NCBI RefSeq assembly: GCF_001514145.1
Contig: NZ_KQ948665.1
Location: forward strand, 1 to 64,000
Source of the DNA: Streptomyces canus
GTDB lineage: Bacteria > Actinomycetota > Actinomycetes > Streptomycetales > Streptomycetaceae
Reading direction: 5' to 3'
DNA length: 64,000 bases
Positions 29,467 to 37,513 of this stretch are shown here, piece by piece; within the stretch, counting starts at the first letter, position 1; each line of letters begins with the position of its first letter. The notes beneath the pieces are model-generated. The model was not told the origin of the DNA. It saw only the letters and a list, made by a program, of their open reading frames with translations, and made no database searches. A program made the translations under genes and the position numbers.

Positions 29467-30117
29467 ACCGCCGAGCACCCGCGGGGTCGTGGCGAGCAGC
29501 ACCGCCTCCGCGCCCACCGGACGGTAACCGGCCGCCTGGAACGCCCGCATGCTGCGGGCGTTCCCCGGTGAGACCTGGGCCCACAGCGGTTCGGTGACGA
29601 GATGCCTGGCCGCGGTCACCAGCGCACGCCCCAGCCCCCGGTGCCGTACGTCCTCGTCCACCTCCACCGAGACCTCCAGGCGACCGCCGACCCCGCGCCC
29701 CGTCACCAGCACCCCGCCCTGCGCGGTCCAGGCCCGGATGTCGTCGCGCCGCCTGCGGGCGTAGGCGACCCGGGGATGGTTCGCGTCCTCGATCTCCTTC
29801 AGCGCGAGCGGCGCTCCGCCCGGCAGCGGGTCGGCGACCAGCATCGCGTCGATGGTCTCGGACCTGCGTCCGGTCCGGTCCAGGAGGGCGGTCAGGAACC
29901 GCGGGTTCAGCGTCGCGGCCAGCGCGTCGCAGTCCAGGCCGCGCAGGGTGGCGTGGACCCACTCGGGGTCCTCGTCGGTGAAGACGACCGAGTGTGCCGT
30001 GAAGGACAGCACGCCCGCGTCCCGGTGACATGCCTGCGGTACGACCGTCGTGCCGCCGTCCGCGGGCGGGAAGACACCGCGGGCCGCCGCGTCGAGAATG
30101 TCCCGCAAGGTCTCCAT
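29437..30117 (-). CDS. GNAT family N-acetyltransferase
   Basis: The product is 226 residues. The N-terminal part (about 110 residues) is not recognised; the C-terminal part is a GNAT domain with the acetyl-CoA-binding block VDEDVRHRGLGRALVTAARHL and the family ending AQVSPGNARSMRAFQAAGYRPVGAEAVLL. The substrate is unknown. ATG at 30117 has GAGGAGC seven bases upstream. The 3' end overlaps the convergent propeller gene by 30 bases, so the last ten codons of each are read on both strands. The frame is open upstream but loses coding character. Confidence 0.88.
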   Translation of the reverse strand: METLRDILDAAARGVFPPADGGTTVVPQACHRDAGVLSFTAHSVVFTDEDPEWVHATLRGLDCDALAATLNPRFLTALLDRTGRRSETIDAMLVADPLPGGAPLALKEIEDANHPRVAYARRRRDDIRAWTAQGGVLVTGRGVGGRLEVSVEVDEDVRHRGLGRALVTAARHLVTEPLWAQVSPGNARSMRAFQAAGYRPVGAEAVLLATTPRVLGGSAEDAGVTE

Positions 30118-30292
30118 CACACCGCTCCTCGAGACGCCACCCAGTGGAAGACCCACACTCGCAGACATGATCGAGGACGGCACCGCGGTTTTCCCCGGGT
30201 GGTCGCCGCACCGGACGTCGGGGCGGGCGGCTAATCTGACCTGCGGCAGTAAGCCGGCAGGACACGACGAAGGCAAGAAAAGGGGCGGACCG

Positions 30293-30511
30293 GTGGCGCA
30301 CATCGACATCGAGGAAGCACGCAAGCAGTTCGAGCGGATCGATGCGGACGGGGACGGCACCATCACCGCCGCCGAGTTCAAGTCCGCCCTGGCCCAGGGC
30401 GGCGACTGGAACGTGACCGAGTCGGTCGCCGAGGCGATCATCAAGAGCCGCGACCTGAACGGCGACAAGCTCCTGTCGTTCGACGAGTTCTGGGCCTTCC
30501 TGAACAAGTAG
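30293..30511 (+). CDS. Small EF-hand calcium-binding protein
   Basis: This 72-residue cytoplasmic protein contains two canonical 12-residue EF-hand loops: residues 17-28 (DADGDGTITAAE) and 54-65 (DLNGDKLLSFDE), each with the bidentate Glu at position 12. It resembles the small streptomycete Cab proteins, proposed calcium buffers or sensors. GTG at 30293 is preceded by AAGGGGCGG with seven-base spacing; a longer open frame upstream does not look coding. It is transcribed alone and ends at a strong bidirectional hairpin. Confidence 0.92.
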   Translation: MAHIDIEEARKQFERIDADGDGTITAAEFKSALAQGGDWNVTESVAEAIIKSRDLNGDKLLSFDEFWAFLNK

Positions 30512-30524
30512 AGCCGACGGTGAG

Positions 30525-30567
30525 GGGGGCGCTCCGCGAGCTTCGGCAAGCTTCGGTGAGCGCCCCC
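30525..30567. terminator. Bidirectional terminator between the EF-hand and ABC ATPase genes
   Basis: GGGGGCGCTC and GAGCGCCCCC form a perfect 10-bp stem; the 23-base loop contains a smaller stem, AGCTT with AAGCT around CGGC. It sits between two convergent genes and can serve both. Confidence 0.75.
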
Positions 30568-30571
30568 TTCG

Positions 30572-31360
30572 TCATGCCCCGCCCCGGATCCGTACCGTCC
30601 AGCGACCGTCGTGGCGCTCAAGGACCAGCGGCAGGTCGAAGCACTTGCCGACCTGGTCACCGGTCAGGACGTCCGACGCCGGACCCTGCACGAGGACCCG
30701 GCCCTCGCGCAGCAGCATCGCGTGGGTGGTGCCGGCCGGGAGCTCCTCCAGATGGTGGGTGACCAGGACCGTCGCCAGTGCCGGATGCTCCCGGCGCAGG
30801 GCGCCCAGGGCCTCGATCAGCTGCTCCCGGCCCGGGAGGTCGAGGCCGGTCGCCGGTTCGTCGAGAAGGAGCAGCCGCGGCTCGGGCATCAGCGCGCGGG
30901 CGATGAGCGTACGGCCGCGCTGACCCTGCGAGAGCGTAGGCCAGCGGGCGTCGCCGAGGTCGGCGAGGCCGAGGGTGCCGATGAGCCGGGCGGCCCTGTC
31001 CCGCTGCCCCTGCGTCGGCCGCCAACGGGGGAGCGGGGCGACGGAGTTGGTCAGCCCGGTCAGCACGATGTCCCGGACCCGCAGGGGCTCGGTGAGCGGA
31101 TGGCGCGGGTCGACGTGACCGACGTGGGCGCGCAGCTCCCGCAGGTCGACCCGGCCGAGCCGGCGGCCCAGCACCTCCACCGTGCCGCGGGTGGGGTGGA
31201 CCAGGGCGCCGCACAGGCTGAGCAGGGTGGACTTGCCCGCGCCGTTGGCGCCCAGGAGCGCCCAGTGCTCGCCGGCCCGGACGGTCAGGGAGACCTCCTG
31301 GAGGATCGGCCTCCCGTCCCGGACGACATGCACGTCCTCGGCGCGCAGGACCTCCGTCAC
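30572..31360 (-). CDS. ABC transporter ATP-binding protein without an adjacent permease
   Basis: This 262-residue ATPase has Walker A (LLGANGAGKSTLLSLCGAL), signature (LSQGQRGRTLIARALM), Walker B (LLLLDEPATGLD) and H-loop (VLVTHHLEELPAG). The signature with LSQGQ and the THHLEE motif recall ModF-like and iron-complex-type ATPases. No membrane subunit is nearby, so it may be a stand-alone ATPase or use a permease encoded elsewhere. Its GTG start overlaps the leuA stop (GTGA), so it should be translated with leuA and fall under leucine control. Why a leucine-biosynthesis gene is coupled to an ABC ATPase is not clear from sequence. Confidence 0.88.
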   Translation of the reverse strand: MTEVLRAEDVHVVRDGRPILQEVSLTVRAGEHWALLGANGAGKSTLLSLCGALVHPTRGTVEVLGRRLGRVDLRELRAHVGHVDPRHPLTEPLRVRDIVLTGLTNSVAPLPRWRPTQGQRDRAARLIGTLGLADLGDARWPTLSQGQRGRTLIARALMPEPRLLLLDEPATGLDLPGREQLIEALGALRREHPALATVLVTHHLEELPAGTTHAMLLREGRVLVQGPASDVLTGDQVGKCFDLPLVLERHDGRWTVRIRGGA

Positions 31361-33018
31361 CGCATCGCCCGGTTCAGCGCGGACAGCACGGCCTGGACGC
31401 CGGCGGCCGGACCCACGCCGGCGCCCCAGGCCGTCGTACGGCCGTTGACGCGGCACTCGGCGTAGGCCGCCGTGCCGTCCTCGGCGAAGTCGACGACCTC
31501 GACGGCGTACCCGGCACCGGCGAGCGCGTCCACGAAGGCCGAGAGCGGACTGGTGCCGGTGCCCTCGTGGTCGCCGACGCGCTCGTCGCACTCCAGCGTG
31601 CCGACGAAGCGGTGGACGCCGGGCGCCTCCTCGTACGCCGTCCCGTCGTGCAGCCGGACCTCGCCCTCCCTCAGATAGGTGGCCCTGAACAGCTCGTACA
31701 GCTCCTTGGGACTCATCTCCCGGCCGCTCGTGTCGGTGGCCTCCTGGACGGCCCGGGAGAAGTCGGGGCGCATGCGGGGCGGCAGGTCGATGCCGTGGTG
31801 GGTGCGCAGCAGATACGCCGTTCCGCCCTTGCCGGACTGGGAGTTGACGCGGATCACCGCCTCGTACGTCCGCCCGATGTCGGCCGGGTCGATCGGCAGG
31901 TACGGGACCTGCCAGGGCTCCTCCGGGTGCCCGACCCGGTGCGCGAGGCCCTTGCTGATGGCGTCCTGGTGGGTGCCGGAGAAGGCGGTGTGGACGAGTT
32001 CGCCGGCGTACGGATGGCGGGGGTGCACGGGCAGCCGGTTGCAGTGCTCGACCGTCTCGCGGACGGCGTCGATGTCGCCGAAGTCGACCATCGGGTCCAC
32101 CCCTTGGGCGTACAGATTCATCGCGAGGGTCACCAGGTCGACGTTGCCGGTGCGCTCGCCGTTGCCGAACAGACAGCCCTCCACCCGCTGGGCGCCGGCC
32201 AGCACGGCGAGTTCGGCGCAGGCGACGCCGGTGCCGCGGTCGTTGTGCGGGTGGACGGAGAGGATCACGGCGTCGCGGCGGGCCAGGTGGCGGTCGACGT
32301 ACTCGATCTGGTCGGCGTAGACGTTCGGGGTGGCGATCTCGACGGTCGCGGGCAGGTTGTGGGTGACCGGGCGGTCGGGGCTCGCGTCCCACAGCTCTGT
32401 CAGTCCGTCGCACAGCTCCAGGACGAAGTCCGGCTCGGTGAGGTTGAAGGTCTCGGGGGAGAACTGGAAACGCACGGCTGTGCCCTTGAGGGCCTCGGCC
32501 CGCCGCGCCATGTGCTCGGCCGCCTCCCGAACGGTCCGCCACACCTCCCTCCGGTCCCGGCCCAGGACGACGTCCCGCCACACCGGTGAGGTTGCGATGT
32601 ACAGATGGACGACGGCACGCGGCAGTCCGGCGATCGAGTCGAAGGTACGGTCGATCAGGTCGGTGCGGGCCGGAGTGAAGACGACGGGAGTGACGTCGTC
32701 GGGGACGGCCCCGCCGGTCACCAGATGCCGTACGAAGTCGAAGTCGGCGCGGCTCGCGGAGGGATAGCCGACCTCGATCTCCTTGAAGCCGGTGCGCACC
32801 AGCAGGTCGAAGAAGCGGCTCTTGCGGGCGGTGTCCATCGGCTCGGCGAGGGCCTGGTTGCCGTCGCGCAGGTCGACGGGGACCCAGAGGGGGGCGTGCT
32901 CGATGCGCGCGGAGGGCCAGCTCCGGTCGCTGACCGGGACGTTCACGCGGTCCTCGAAGGGGCGGTAGCGGTGGAAGGGCATGGGGCTGGGCCGCTGGGG
33001 GTTCCAGACGGAGGTCAC
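31357..33018 (-). CDS. leuA: 2-Isopropylmalate synthase
   Basis: LeuA condenses acetyl-CoA with 2-ketoisovalerate, the first committed step of leucine synthesis. The 553-residue product is of the actinobacterial type 2 form. The N-terminal HMGL-like barrel has the metal-binding DLRDGNQAL, and the HxH pair SVHPHNDRGTGVACAELA, followed by the GNGERTGNVDL block. The C-terminal third is the allosteric LeuA dimer domain (VRLHDGTAYEEAPGVHRFVG and GYAVEVVDFAEDGTAAYAECRVNGRTTAWGAG), which carries leucine feedback. GTG at 33018 has AAGGAC five bases upstream. A leader peptide with four consecutive leucines and a GC-rich hairpin precede it, pointing to attenuation. The downstream ABC ATPase gene overlaps by 4 bases. 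Confidence 0.96.
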   Translation of the reverse strand: MTSVWNPQRPSPMPFHRYRPFEDRVNVPVSDRSWPSARIEHAPLWVPVDLRDGNQALAEPMDTARKSRFFDLLVRTGFKEIEVGYPSASRADFDFVRHLVTGGAVPDDVTPVVFTPARTDLIDRTFDSIAGLPRAVVHLYIATSPVWRDVVLGRDRREVWRTVREAAEHMARRAEALKGTAVRFQFSPETFNLTEPDFVLELCDGLTELWDASPDRPVTHNLPATVEIATPNVYADQIEYVDRHLARRDAVILSVHPHNDRGTGVACAELAVLAGAQRVEGCLFGNGERTGNVDLVTLAMNLYAQGVDPMVDFGDIDAVRETVEHCNRLPVHPRHPYAGELVHTAFSGTHQDAISKGLAHRVGHPEEPWQVPYLPIDPADIGRTYEAVIRVNSQSGKGGTAYLLRTHHGIDLPPRMRPDFSRAVQEATDTSGREMSPKELYELFRATYLREGEVRLHDGTAYEEAPGVHRFVGTLECDERVGDHEGTGTSPLSAFVDALAGAGYAVEVVDFAEDGTAAYAECRVNGRTTAWGAGVGPAAGVQAVLSALNRAMR

Positions 33019-33067
33019 GGTGGGTCCTTCGGCTCGGTCGGTCGACGGAGACCGGCAGCACGGCGTC

Positions 33068-33105
33068 CCGCGGCGGGGTGCCGGTCGCGTCAGGCCCCGC
33101 CGCGG
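33068..33105 (-). promoter_or_regulatory. Attenuator hairpin upstream of leuA
   Basis: CCGCGGCGGGG (33068-33078) and CCCCGCCGCGG (33095-33105) form a perfect 11-bp stem with a 16-base loop. The hairpin overlaps the last codons of the leucine leader peptide and precedes leuA by about 50 bases. The geometry fits ribosome-mediated attenuation, where the position of the ribosome on the leader decides whether this hairpin forms. Confidence 0.7.
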
Positions 33106-33137
33106 CAGCCGAGAAGGAGCAGACCGCTGAGCGTCAT
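33090..33137 (-). CDS. leuL: leuA leader peptide
   Basis: A 15-codon ORF reads MTLSGLLLLGCRGGA, with codons CTG CTC CTT CTC in a row, and five leucines among the first nine residues. It ends 71 bases before the leuA start and overlaps the GC-rich hairpin. There is no ribosome site; a promoter-like pair ends about six bases before the ATG, so the message is probably leaderless, as reported for other streptomycete amino-acid leader peptides. The role is inferred from position and composition. Confidence 0.75.
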   Translation of the reverse strand: MTLSGLLLLGCRGGA

Positions 33138-33143
33138 GCCGGT

Positions 33144-33173
33144 AGGCTAGCCACCCCTCAGGTCCTCAGACAA
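33144..33173 (-). promoter_or_regulatory. Candidate promoter for the leuL-leuA transcript
   Basis: On the minus strand TTGTCT (33173-33168) and TAGCCT (33149-33144) are separated by 18 bases, a plausible -35/-10 pair. Transcription would start at or next to the leader ATG at 33137. Confidence 0.4.
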
Positions 33174-33226
33174 GTGAGAATTCACCGAGTACCGTCCTTT
33201 GCCTCGTACGAGTGGGTGAACCGCAG

Positions 33227-33904
33227 ATGCCGCTGGGCCCCGTCCGCCCCAGTCCCCTGGTCGAACAGGCCGCCGAGCGACTGCGCGCGCAGATCACCGC
33301 GGGCCACTGGCCCGTGGGCACCAAGCTGCCCGGTGAGACCACGCTCGCGAAGGAACTGGGCGTCGGCCGCTCCACGGTCCGCGAGGCCCTGCGGGCGCTG
33401 GCCGGGGCGGGGCTGGTGCAGCCGAGACAGGGCGCGGGGGTCTTCGTCACCGCGACGCGGACGGTGGAGGACTGGCCCACGCGGCTGCGCCGGGCCGCGG
33501 TCACGGACGTCTACGAGGTCCGCATGGCGGTGGAGGTCCACGCGGCCCGCCTCGCCGCGCGCCGCCGTACCCCGGAGGACGTGACGGCGATGGAACGCGC
33601 GCTGGAGGGCCGACGGGCCGCCTCCGCATCCTCCGACGCGGCCTTCGTCGACGCGGACATCACCTTCCACGCGGCGGTGGTCGCGGCCGCGCACAACCCC
33701 GTACTCGCCGACCTGTTCAGGGAATTCACTCCCGTCCTGCGCGAGGGCCTGATCGAGTTGCTGGCCCTGACCGCCCTGCGCGACGACGACCCCAACACCG
33801 CGGACGAGGCCCACGCGGCACTGGTCCGGGCGGTGGCGGACGGGGACGCGGAGGGGGCGGCGGAGATTCTGCGGGCGGAACTGGAGGATCCGTTCGCGGG
33901 CTGA
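33227..33904 (+). CDS. FadR-type GntR family transcriptional regulator
   Basis: The 225-residue product has an N-terminal winged helix (VEQAAERLRAQITAGHWPVGTKLPGETTLAKELGVGRSTVREALRALAGAGLVQPRQGAGVFV) and a C-terminal all-helical FCD ligand-binding domain. FCD metal-ligand candidates are visible in VDADITFHAAVVAAAHNPVL and EAHAALVRAVADGD. It diverges from the leu leader across a short gap, so it may control leuA or itself; this is inferred from position only. I use the ATG at 33227; GTG at 33212 is equally possible, and neither has a clear ribosome site. Confidence 0.9.
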   Translation: MPLGPVRPSPLVEQAAERLRAQITAGHWPVGTKLPGETTLAKELGVGRSTVREALRALAGAGLVQPRQGAGVFVTATRTVEDWPTRLRRAAVTDVYEVRMAVEVHAARLAARRRTPEDVTAMERALEGRRAASASSDAAFVDADITFHAAVVAAAHNPVLADLFREFTPVLREGLIELLALTALRDDDPNTADEAHAALVRAVADGDAEGAAEILRAELEDPFAG

Positions 33905-33944
33905 GCGTCGGGGAGGAACCGCCGCCGTACCGGCCCCCGGGCGA

Positions 33945-34487
33945 TCACACGATGTCGAGCGGCCGGTGCGGTCCGGCCGGCGGTTCGATCCCGATCGTGT
34001 CCCCGGGACGCACCACACCTCCCACCGCGACGACCCCCATGATCCCGGACTTGAAGCGGGCGCTCCCGTCCGGACCCCGTCCGACGACCTCCTTCAGCAG
34101 GCCCTTGCGGAAGCCGTCGATCTGCGCACACGGATTCCGCAGACCGGTCACCTCGACGACGGCCTGGTCGCCCAGGTGCAGCAGGGTCCCCACCGAGAGC
34201 CCCAGCAGGTCGACGCCCCGCGTCGTCACGTTCTCCCCGAGCTGCCCGGCGCCGACCTCGAACCCGGCCACGCGGAGCTCCTCGAACAACTCCTCGTGCA
34301 TCAGGTGCACCTGCCGCAGGTTCGGCTGCGAGGGGTCCTTCTTCATCCGGAAACGGTGCTTGACCGTCGCTCCGCCATGAACATCCCCCTCCACGCCGAA
34401 TCCGGCGAGCAGCGTGATGCTCTCGCGGTTCGGCTTGGTGAAGGAGTACGTCCCGTTGCTGCTGACCGCAGCTATCTTCCCGCCCAT
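33945..34487 (-). CDS. MOSC domain protein
   Basis: This 180-residue protein consists of one MOSC domain, the fold that binds molybdenum cofactor sulfur in Moco sulfurases and in YiiM-type enzymes. GFGVEGDVHGG, HLMHEELFEEL, GQLGENVTTRGVDLLGLSVGTLLHLG, and LRNPCAQIDGFRKGLL (with the candidate sulfur-carrying Cys) are the family blocks. The closest type is YiiM-like, with possible activity on N-hydroxylated compounds; this is not certain. It starts at ATG 34487 and is convergent with the regulator gene. Confidence 0.9.
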   Translation of the reverse strand: MGGKIAAVSSNGTYSFTKPNRESITLLAGFGVEGDVHGGATVKHRFRMKKDPSQPNLRQVHLMHEELFEELRVAGFEVGAGQLGENVTTRGVDLLGLSVGTLLHLGDQAVVEVTGLRNPCAQIDGFRKGLLKEVVGRGPDGSARFKSGIMGVVAVGGVVRPGDTIGIEPPAGPHRPLDIV

Positions 34488-34514
34488 GAGGACAGCCTAC
34501 GATCAGGGCGCCGG

Positions 34515-35072
34515 TCAGAAGTCGGTCGCCCACTCGCGCAGGGCCGCCTTGCTCGCGAAGTCGGCGACGTTCTTGTCCACGGGGTCCTCGGTGTACTGGT
34601 GGAAGCGCCACTTGGCCTTGATGCGGGGCTTGCCGGCCGTGACGTAGTCGGCGATCCAGAGCCCGTCGCCGGCGTACGACGTGTTGTCCACGTCCAACCA
34701 GTAGTGCCGGTTGCAGTACAGGACGACCCGGTTGTTCGGGCGGAGCTGCTTCACCTTGCGGATGAAGCTGTCCTTCTCCGCGTTGCTCGCGTGGGTGCCG
34801 TCGCCCGTCGTCTCCCAGTCGACCGCCAGGATGTCGCCCCCCTTCTCGGGGGCGTGTTTGACGAAGTACTCGGCCTGGGCGGTGAGATTGCCGGGCCAGA
34901 GGAAGTGGTAGAAGCCGACGACCAGTCCGGCGTCACGGGCGTGCTTGGTCTGCGCGGAGAGTTTCGGGTTGGTGTAGGAACGGCCCTCCGTCGCCTTGAT
35001 GAAGACGAAGGAGAGGCCCTCCGTGCTGTAGGTGGACGACTGGTAGGCGCTGACATCGATGCCGCGGAGCAT
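34515..35072 (-). CDS. GH25-family lysozyme (muramidase) without signal peptide
   Basis: The 185-residue product is a single GH25 domain: MLRGIDVSAYQSS at the start, VFIKATEGRSYTNP, GFYHFLWPGN and the catalytic pair in ILAVDWETTG, then LYCNRHYWLD and LWIADY. GH25 enzymes cut beta-1,4 bonds between N-acetylmuramic acid and N-acetylglucosamine. No export signal is visible, so it may act after lysis, leave by another route, or have a missed leader: the frame is open upstream to 35450 but that stretch does not look coding. The ATG at 35072 has GGGAG seven bases upstream, which supports the short form. Confidence 0.9.
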   Translation of the reverse strand: MLRGIDVSAYQSSTYSTEGLSFVFIKATEGRSYTNPKLSAQTKHARDAGLVVGFYHFLWPGNLTAQAEYFVKHAPEKGGDILAVDWETTGDGTHASNAEKDSFIRKVKQLRPNNRVVLYCNRHYWLDVDNTSYAGDGLWIADYVTAGKPRIKAKWRFHQYTEDPVDKNVADFASKAALREWATDF

Positions 35073-35400
35073 GTGGGGGCTCCCTGAAGTTTGGCTGGGG
35101 GGACGGTAGTTGATGATGCCCCACATGCCGGCGGAGGAACCTCGTCTGCGCGCGGGCGCCGGTCCGGGCGGCACGGCAACCTGCGCCGACCGCGGGACAC
35201 GCCGTACTGGTCCGTTGTGGCCGGAATGGAGCGAATTGTCGATGGGGGGACGTGTCGCCACTGCTCGCTCGCGCCCCACGATCGCCAGACCGGCGACCAA
35301 ACTGCGTTTGCGGAACAGCGAGGGGGTGATCACCGGACGGCTGCTGCGCCGCTTGGAGGCGAGGCGCCACTGGCCGCCTGGTTGGACCTCGATCCGTGCC
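35073..35400. other. Intergenic stretch with no recognised gene
   Basis: The 328 bases between the GH25 gene and the unknown gene hold several open frames by GC bias, none with a ribosome site plus protein-like composition. It probably contains the GH25 promoter. I see no hairpin or repeat worth naming. Confidence 0.5.
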
Positions 35401-36138
35401 TCAGGACTTGAGGCTCGCAGTGGCCCTTTCCCGCGTCCATCCGAAGGCACGGCACACGGCAGCGGGCTTCGCCTCGACCATCGTGTCGACGAAACGGGCC
35501 GCCGCCCGTGCGTCGCGTTCGGCGCGGCTGCCGTGCGACGGCACGGAAAAGACCCGTGCGGTCAGTTCGATGACGCAGCTGGCCCAGCCGGGGCCCTCCT
35601 CGACACCATAGTTGGTGATCAGCAGGCGACGGCCGAGCTCGGTCATCACCTGGTCGAACCTCTTGCCCGTCGCTCCGACGGCATCGCGCAGCGCGCGAGT
35701 CGGCATCGGCCCTTCGTCGAGGAGAAGGCCCGCCAGGCGGTCGGCCTCCTCGGAGAGGCCGGTCGCCGAGAGAACGTCGTCCTCCTTGCCCTCGAACTCG
35801 TAGAGGTCCGCGAGCAGTTGGGTGGAGAGCAGGGTCTGCTTGCCGGAAAGGTAGCGGCCCAGCCAGGCGCGGCCCTGGACGGGCAGCGTGTCCTTCCAGG
35901 TCCACATCGCCTCCAGGTCCGGTCCCCACCCGGAGGGGAGGCGGGGGAGGGATTCGTCGCGTGAGGCCTCGCGCAGAGACGGGTAGCGAGCGGCCCCTCC
36001 GCCGAAGAGCAGCGAGATGTCGACATCCTCGATGTACTCCTGCGCCTCCTCCAGGGAGCGCAGCGGAGGGCCGTTCTGCCACCAGCGTTCCCGGCGTGCC
36101 TCGGTGACGGTGCCGCCTGCCACTCGAAATCCCCCCAT
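35401..36138 (-). CDS. Unknown protein, possibly winged-helix (AlkZ-related)
   Basis: The product is 245 residues with no signal or membrane segment. The middle and C-terminal parts read like a winged-helix protein: a helical segment LLSTQLLADLYEFEGKEDDVLSATGLSEEADRLAGLLLDEGPMPTRALRDAVGATGKRFDQVMTELGRRLLITNYG followed by a C-terminal helical block ending in VCRAFGWTRERATASLKS. The layout recalls AlkZ/YcaQ-related small proteins of actinobacteria, but the catalytic residues of that glycosylase family cannot be confirmed. ATG at 36138 is chosen because the upstream open frame is poor; GGGG is inside the second codon, so the ribosome site is unclear. It diverges from the biosynthetic operon and could be its regulator or just the left border. 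Confidence 0.7.
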   Translation of the reverse strand: MGGFRVAGGTVTEARRERWWQNGPPLRSLEEAQEYIEDVDISLLFGGGAARYPSLREASRDESLPRLPSGWGPDLEAMWTWKDTLPVQGRAWLGRYLSGKQTLLSTQLLADLYEFEGKEDDVLSATGLSEEADRLAGLLLDEGPMPTRALRDAVGATGKRFDQVMTELGRRLLITNYGVEEGPGWASCVIELTARVFSVPSHGSRAERDARAAARFVDTMVEAKPAAVCRAFGWTRERATASLKS

Positions 36139-36172
36139 GCGCTTCACACCGGACTTCCCGACACCTGTCCGC

Positions 36173-36187
36173 GTCCACCATGTGGAC
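36173..36187. promoter_or_regulatory. Palindrome 1 in the divergent promoter region of the ATP-grasp operon
   Basis: GTCCAC-CAT-GTGGAC is a perfect 6-3-6 inverted repeat, 118 bases before the first ATP-grasp start and 35 bases before the divergent unknown gene. It is a candidate operator, inferred from symmetry and position. Confidence 0.35.
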
Positions 36188-36224
36188 ATTCGCGATGTGA
36201 ACCTACGCGCCACGCCGATGCAAA

Positions 36225-36239
36225 ACAAGCCTTGCTTGT
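36225..36239. promoter_or_regulatory. Palindrome 2 in the divergent promoter region of the ATP-grasp operon
   Basis: ACAAGC-CTT-GCTTGT is a second perfect 6-3-6 inverted repeat, 66 bases before the first ATP-grasp start. It differs in sequence from palindrome 1, so the two may bind different proteins or one may be fortuitous. Confidence 0.35.
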
Positions 36240-36304
36240 CGGCTGGGAGTTGATGAATGATCAGGCCCGCCGCGGACCACAGGTCCCGACAACTGGGGGA
36301 ACTT

Positions 36305-37513
36305 ATGGGGAAGTTACTGATGGTTGGGTGCGGCTGGATGGGCCGCCCCTATCTGGGTCGGGCCCACGCGCGTGGCTTGGACGTGTCGGTCTTGGACACC
36401 TCAGCCGCACTGGGGTGGGAGGAGACCAAGGCCGCTCTGGGCCCGGGCGACCAGGTGTACCCGGTGACGGCGACGGACGACGAGGGCTGGCTGGCCGCGG
36501 CCACCACCGCCCTGGCTGATGCACCGGTGGCGGGCGTGCTGGGCTTCTCGGAGCAGCACATCGTCGCTGCCGCGATGCTGGCCGAGGAGTTGGGCCTGCC
36601 GGGGCCCGGGGTGCGAGCCGCAGTCACTTCCCGCAACAAGCTGATGCAGCGCGAGGTGTTCGGCCGGGCAGGCCTCAACCAGCCCGAGTACCTGCATGCC
36701 CGGGACGCGAGGACTGCCGAGTCGTTTGCGGCCGGCCGCTACCCGGTGGTGCTGAAACCTTTGTCCAGCATGGGCAGTCTGGGCGTGAGGATCGCTGCCG
36801 ATCCCCACGAACTGCGGGCCTGGGTGAACGAGCAGCCCGGGAAGGCCTCGTTCCTGGTCGAGGAGTACCTCGACGGTCCCGAGTTCAGCGTCGAGGCTCT
36901 GGTCGTCGATGGCGCGCCGGTCTTCGAAAGCGTCACCGCGAAGACAACGACTGTGGCGCCCTACCGGGTCGAGCTGGCCCACCACGTACCCGCTGGTCTC
37001 GACACGGGGGACCGGAAGGCGATCTCGACACTGTTGCGACAGGTGATCGGGGCGCTGGGCATGCGTACCGGCGTCGTGCATTTCGAGCTCATCCTTTGCT
37101 CCCGTGGCCCGCACATCGTGGAGATCGCCACCCGCACGCCCGGTGACTACCTGATGGACGTCATCCAGGCCGCCACTGACGTCGACCTCTACGACGCCGC
37201 GGTCGCAGCGGCCTGCGGACTCCCGCTCAACCTGCCGCCCGGCGTGGCAGGGATCCCACCGCGGGTGGCCTCGGTCTGGTTCCCGACGCCCCCGGCCGGC
37301 ACGGTGAGCGCCATCGAGGGCGTGGAGCGGGTGGAGAAGCTCCCCGGCGTGGTGAAGATCGAGATCGATGTGGCACCAGGCGACGAGGTCCACGAGCTGC
37401 GCTCCTCGATGGACCGAGTCGGCATGGTGGTCTACCAAGCCCCCGACCGGCGGGAACTCGATGCAGTGCTGGCCCGTGTGCGTGACGAGCTGCGCATCGC
37501 GGTGACTGCGTGA
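36305..37513 (+). CDS. ATP-grasp ligase 1, first gene of the biosynthetic operon
   Basis: This 402-residue cytoplasmic enzyme should join a carboxylate to an amine by an acyl-phosphate. The N-terminal domain (KLLMVGCGWMGRPYLGRAHARGLDVSVLD) is a Rossmann-like pre-ATP-grasp fold. The ATP-grasp core has YPVVLKPLSSMGSLGV (phosphate loop and Lys), FLVEEYLDGPEFSVEALVVDG and the metal-binding end GVVHFELIL then HIVEIATRTPGDYL. It resembles amino-acid/dipeptide ligases rather than carbamoyl-phosphate or purine enzymes. The ATG at 36305 has GGGGG six to ten bases upstream. The fourth codon is TTA (36314-36316), rare in Streptomyces and read by the bldA tRNA. The gene overlaps the next by 4 bases. Substrates are unknown. 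Confidence 0.9.
   Translation: MGKLLMVGCGWMGRPYLGRAHARGLDVSVLDTSAALGWEETKAALGPGDQVYPVTATDDEGWLAAATTALADAPVAGVLGFSEQHIVAAAMLAEELGLPGPGVRAAVTSRNKLMQREVFGRAGLNQPEYLHARDARTAESFAAGRYPVVLKPLSSMGSLGVRIAADPHELRAWVNEQPGKASFLVEEYLDGPEFSVEALVVDGAPVFESVTAKTTTVAPYRVELAHHVPAGLDTGDRKAISTLLRQVIGALGMRTGVVHFELILCSRGPHIVEIATRTPGDYLMDVIQAATDVDLYDAAVAAACGLPLNLPPGVAGIPPRVASVWFPTPPAGTVSAIEGVERVEKLPGVVKIEIDVAPGDEVHELRSSMDRVGMVVYQAPDRRELDAVLARVRDELRIAVTA

Noticed and set aside
36232..36519. Short open frame at the start of ligase 1 as a possible RiPP precursor
   Set aside because: It overlaps the ligase coding frame in another phase, has no ribosome site and a composition typical of an out-of-frame read.
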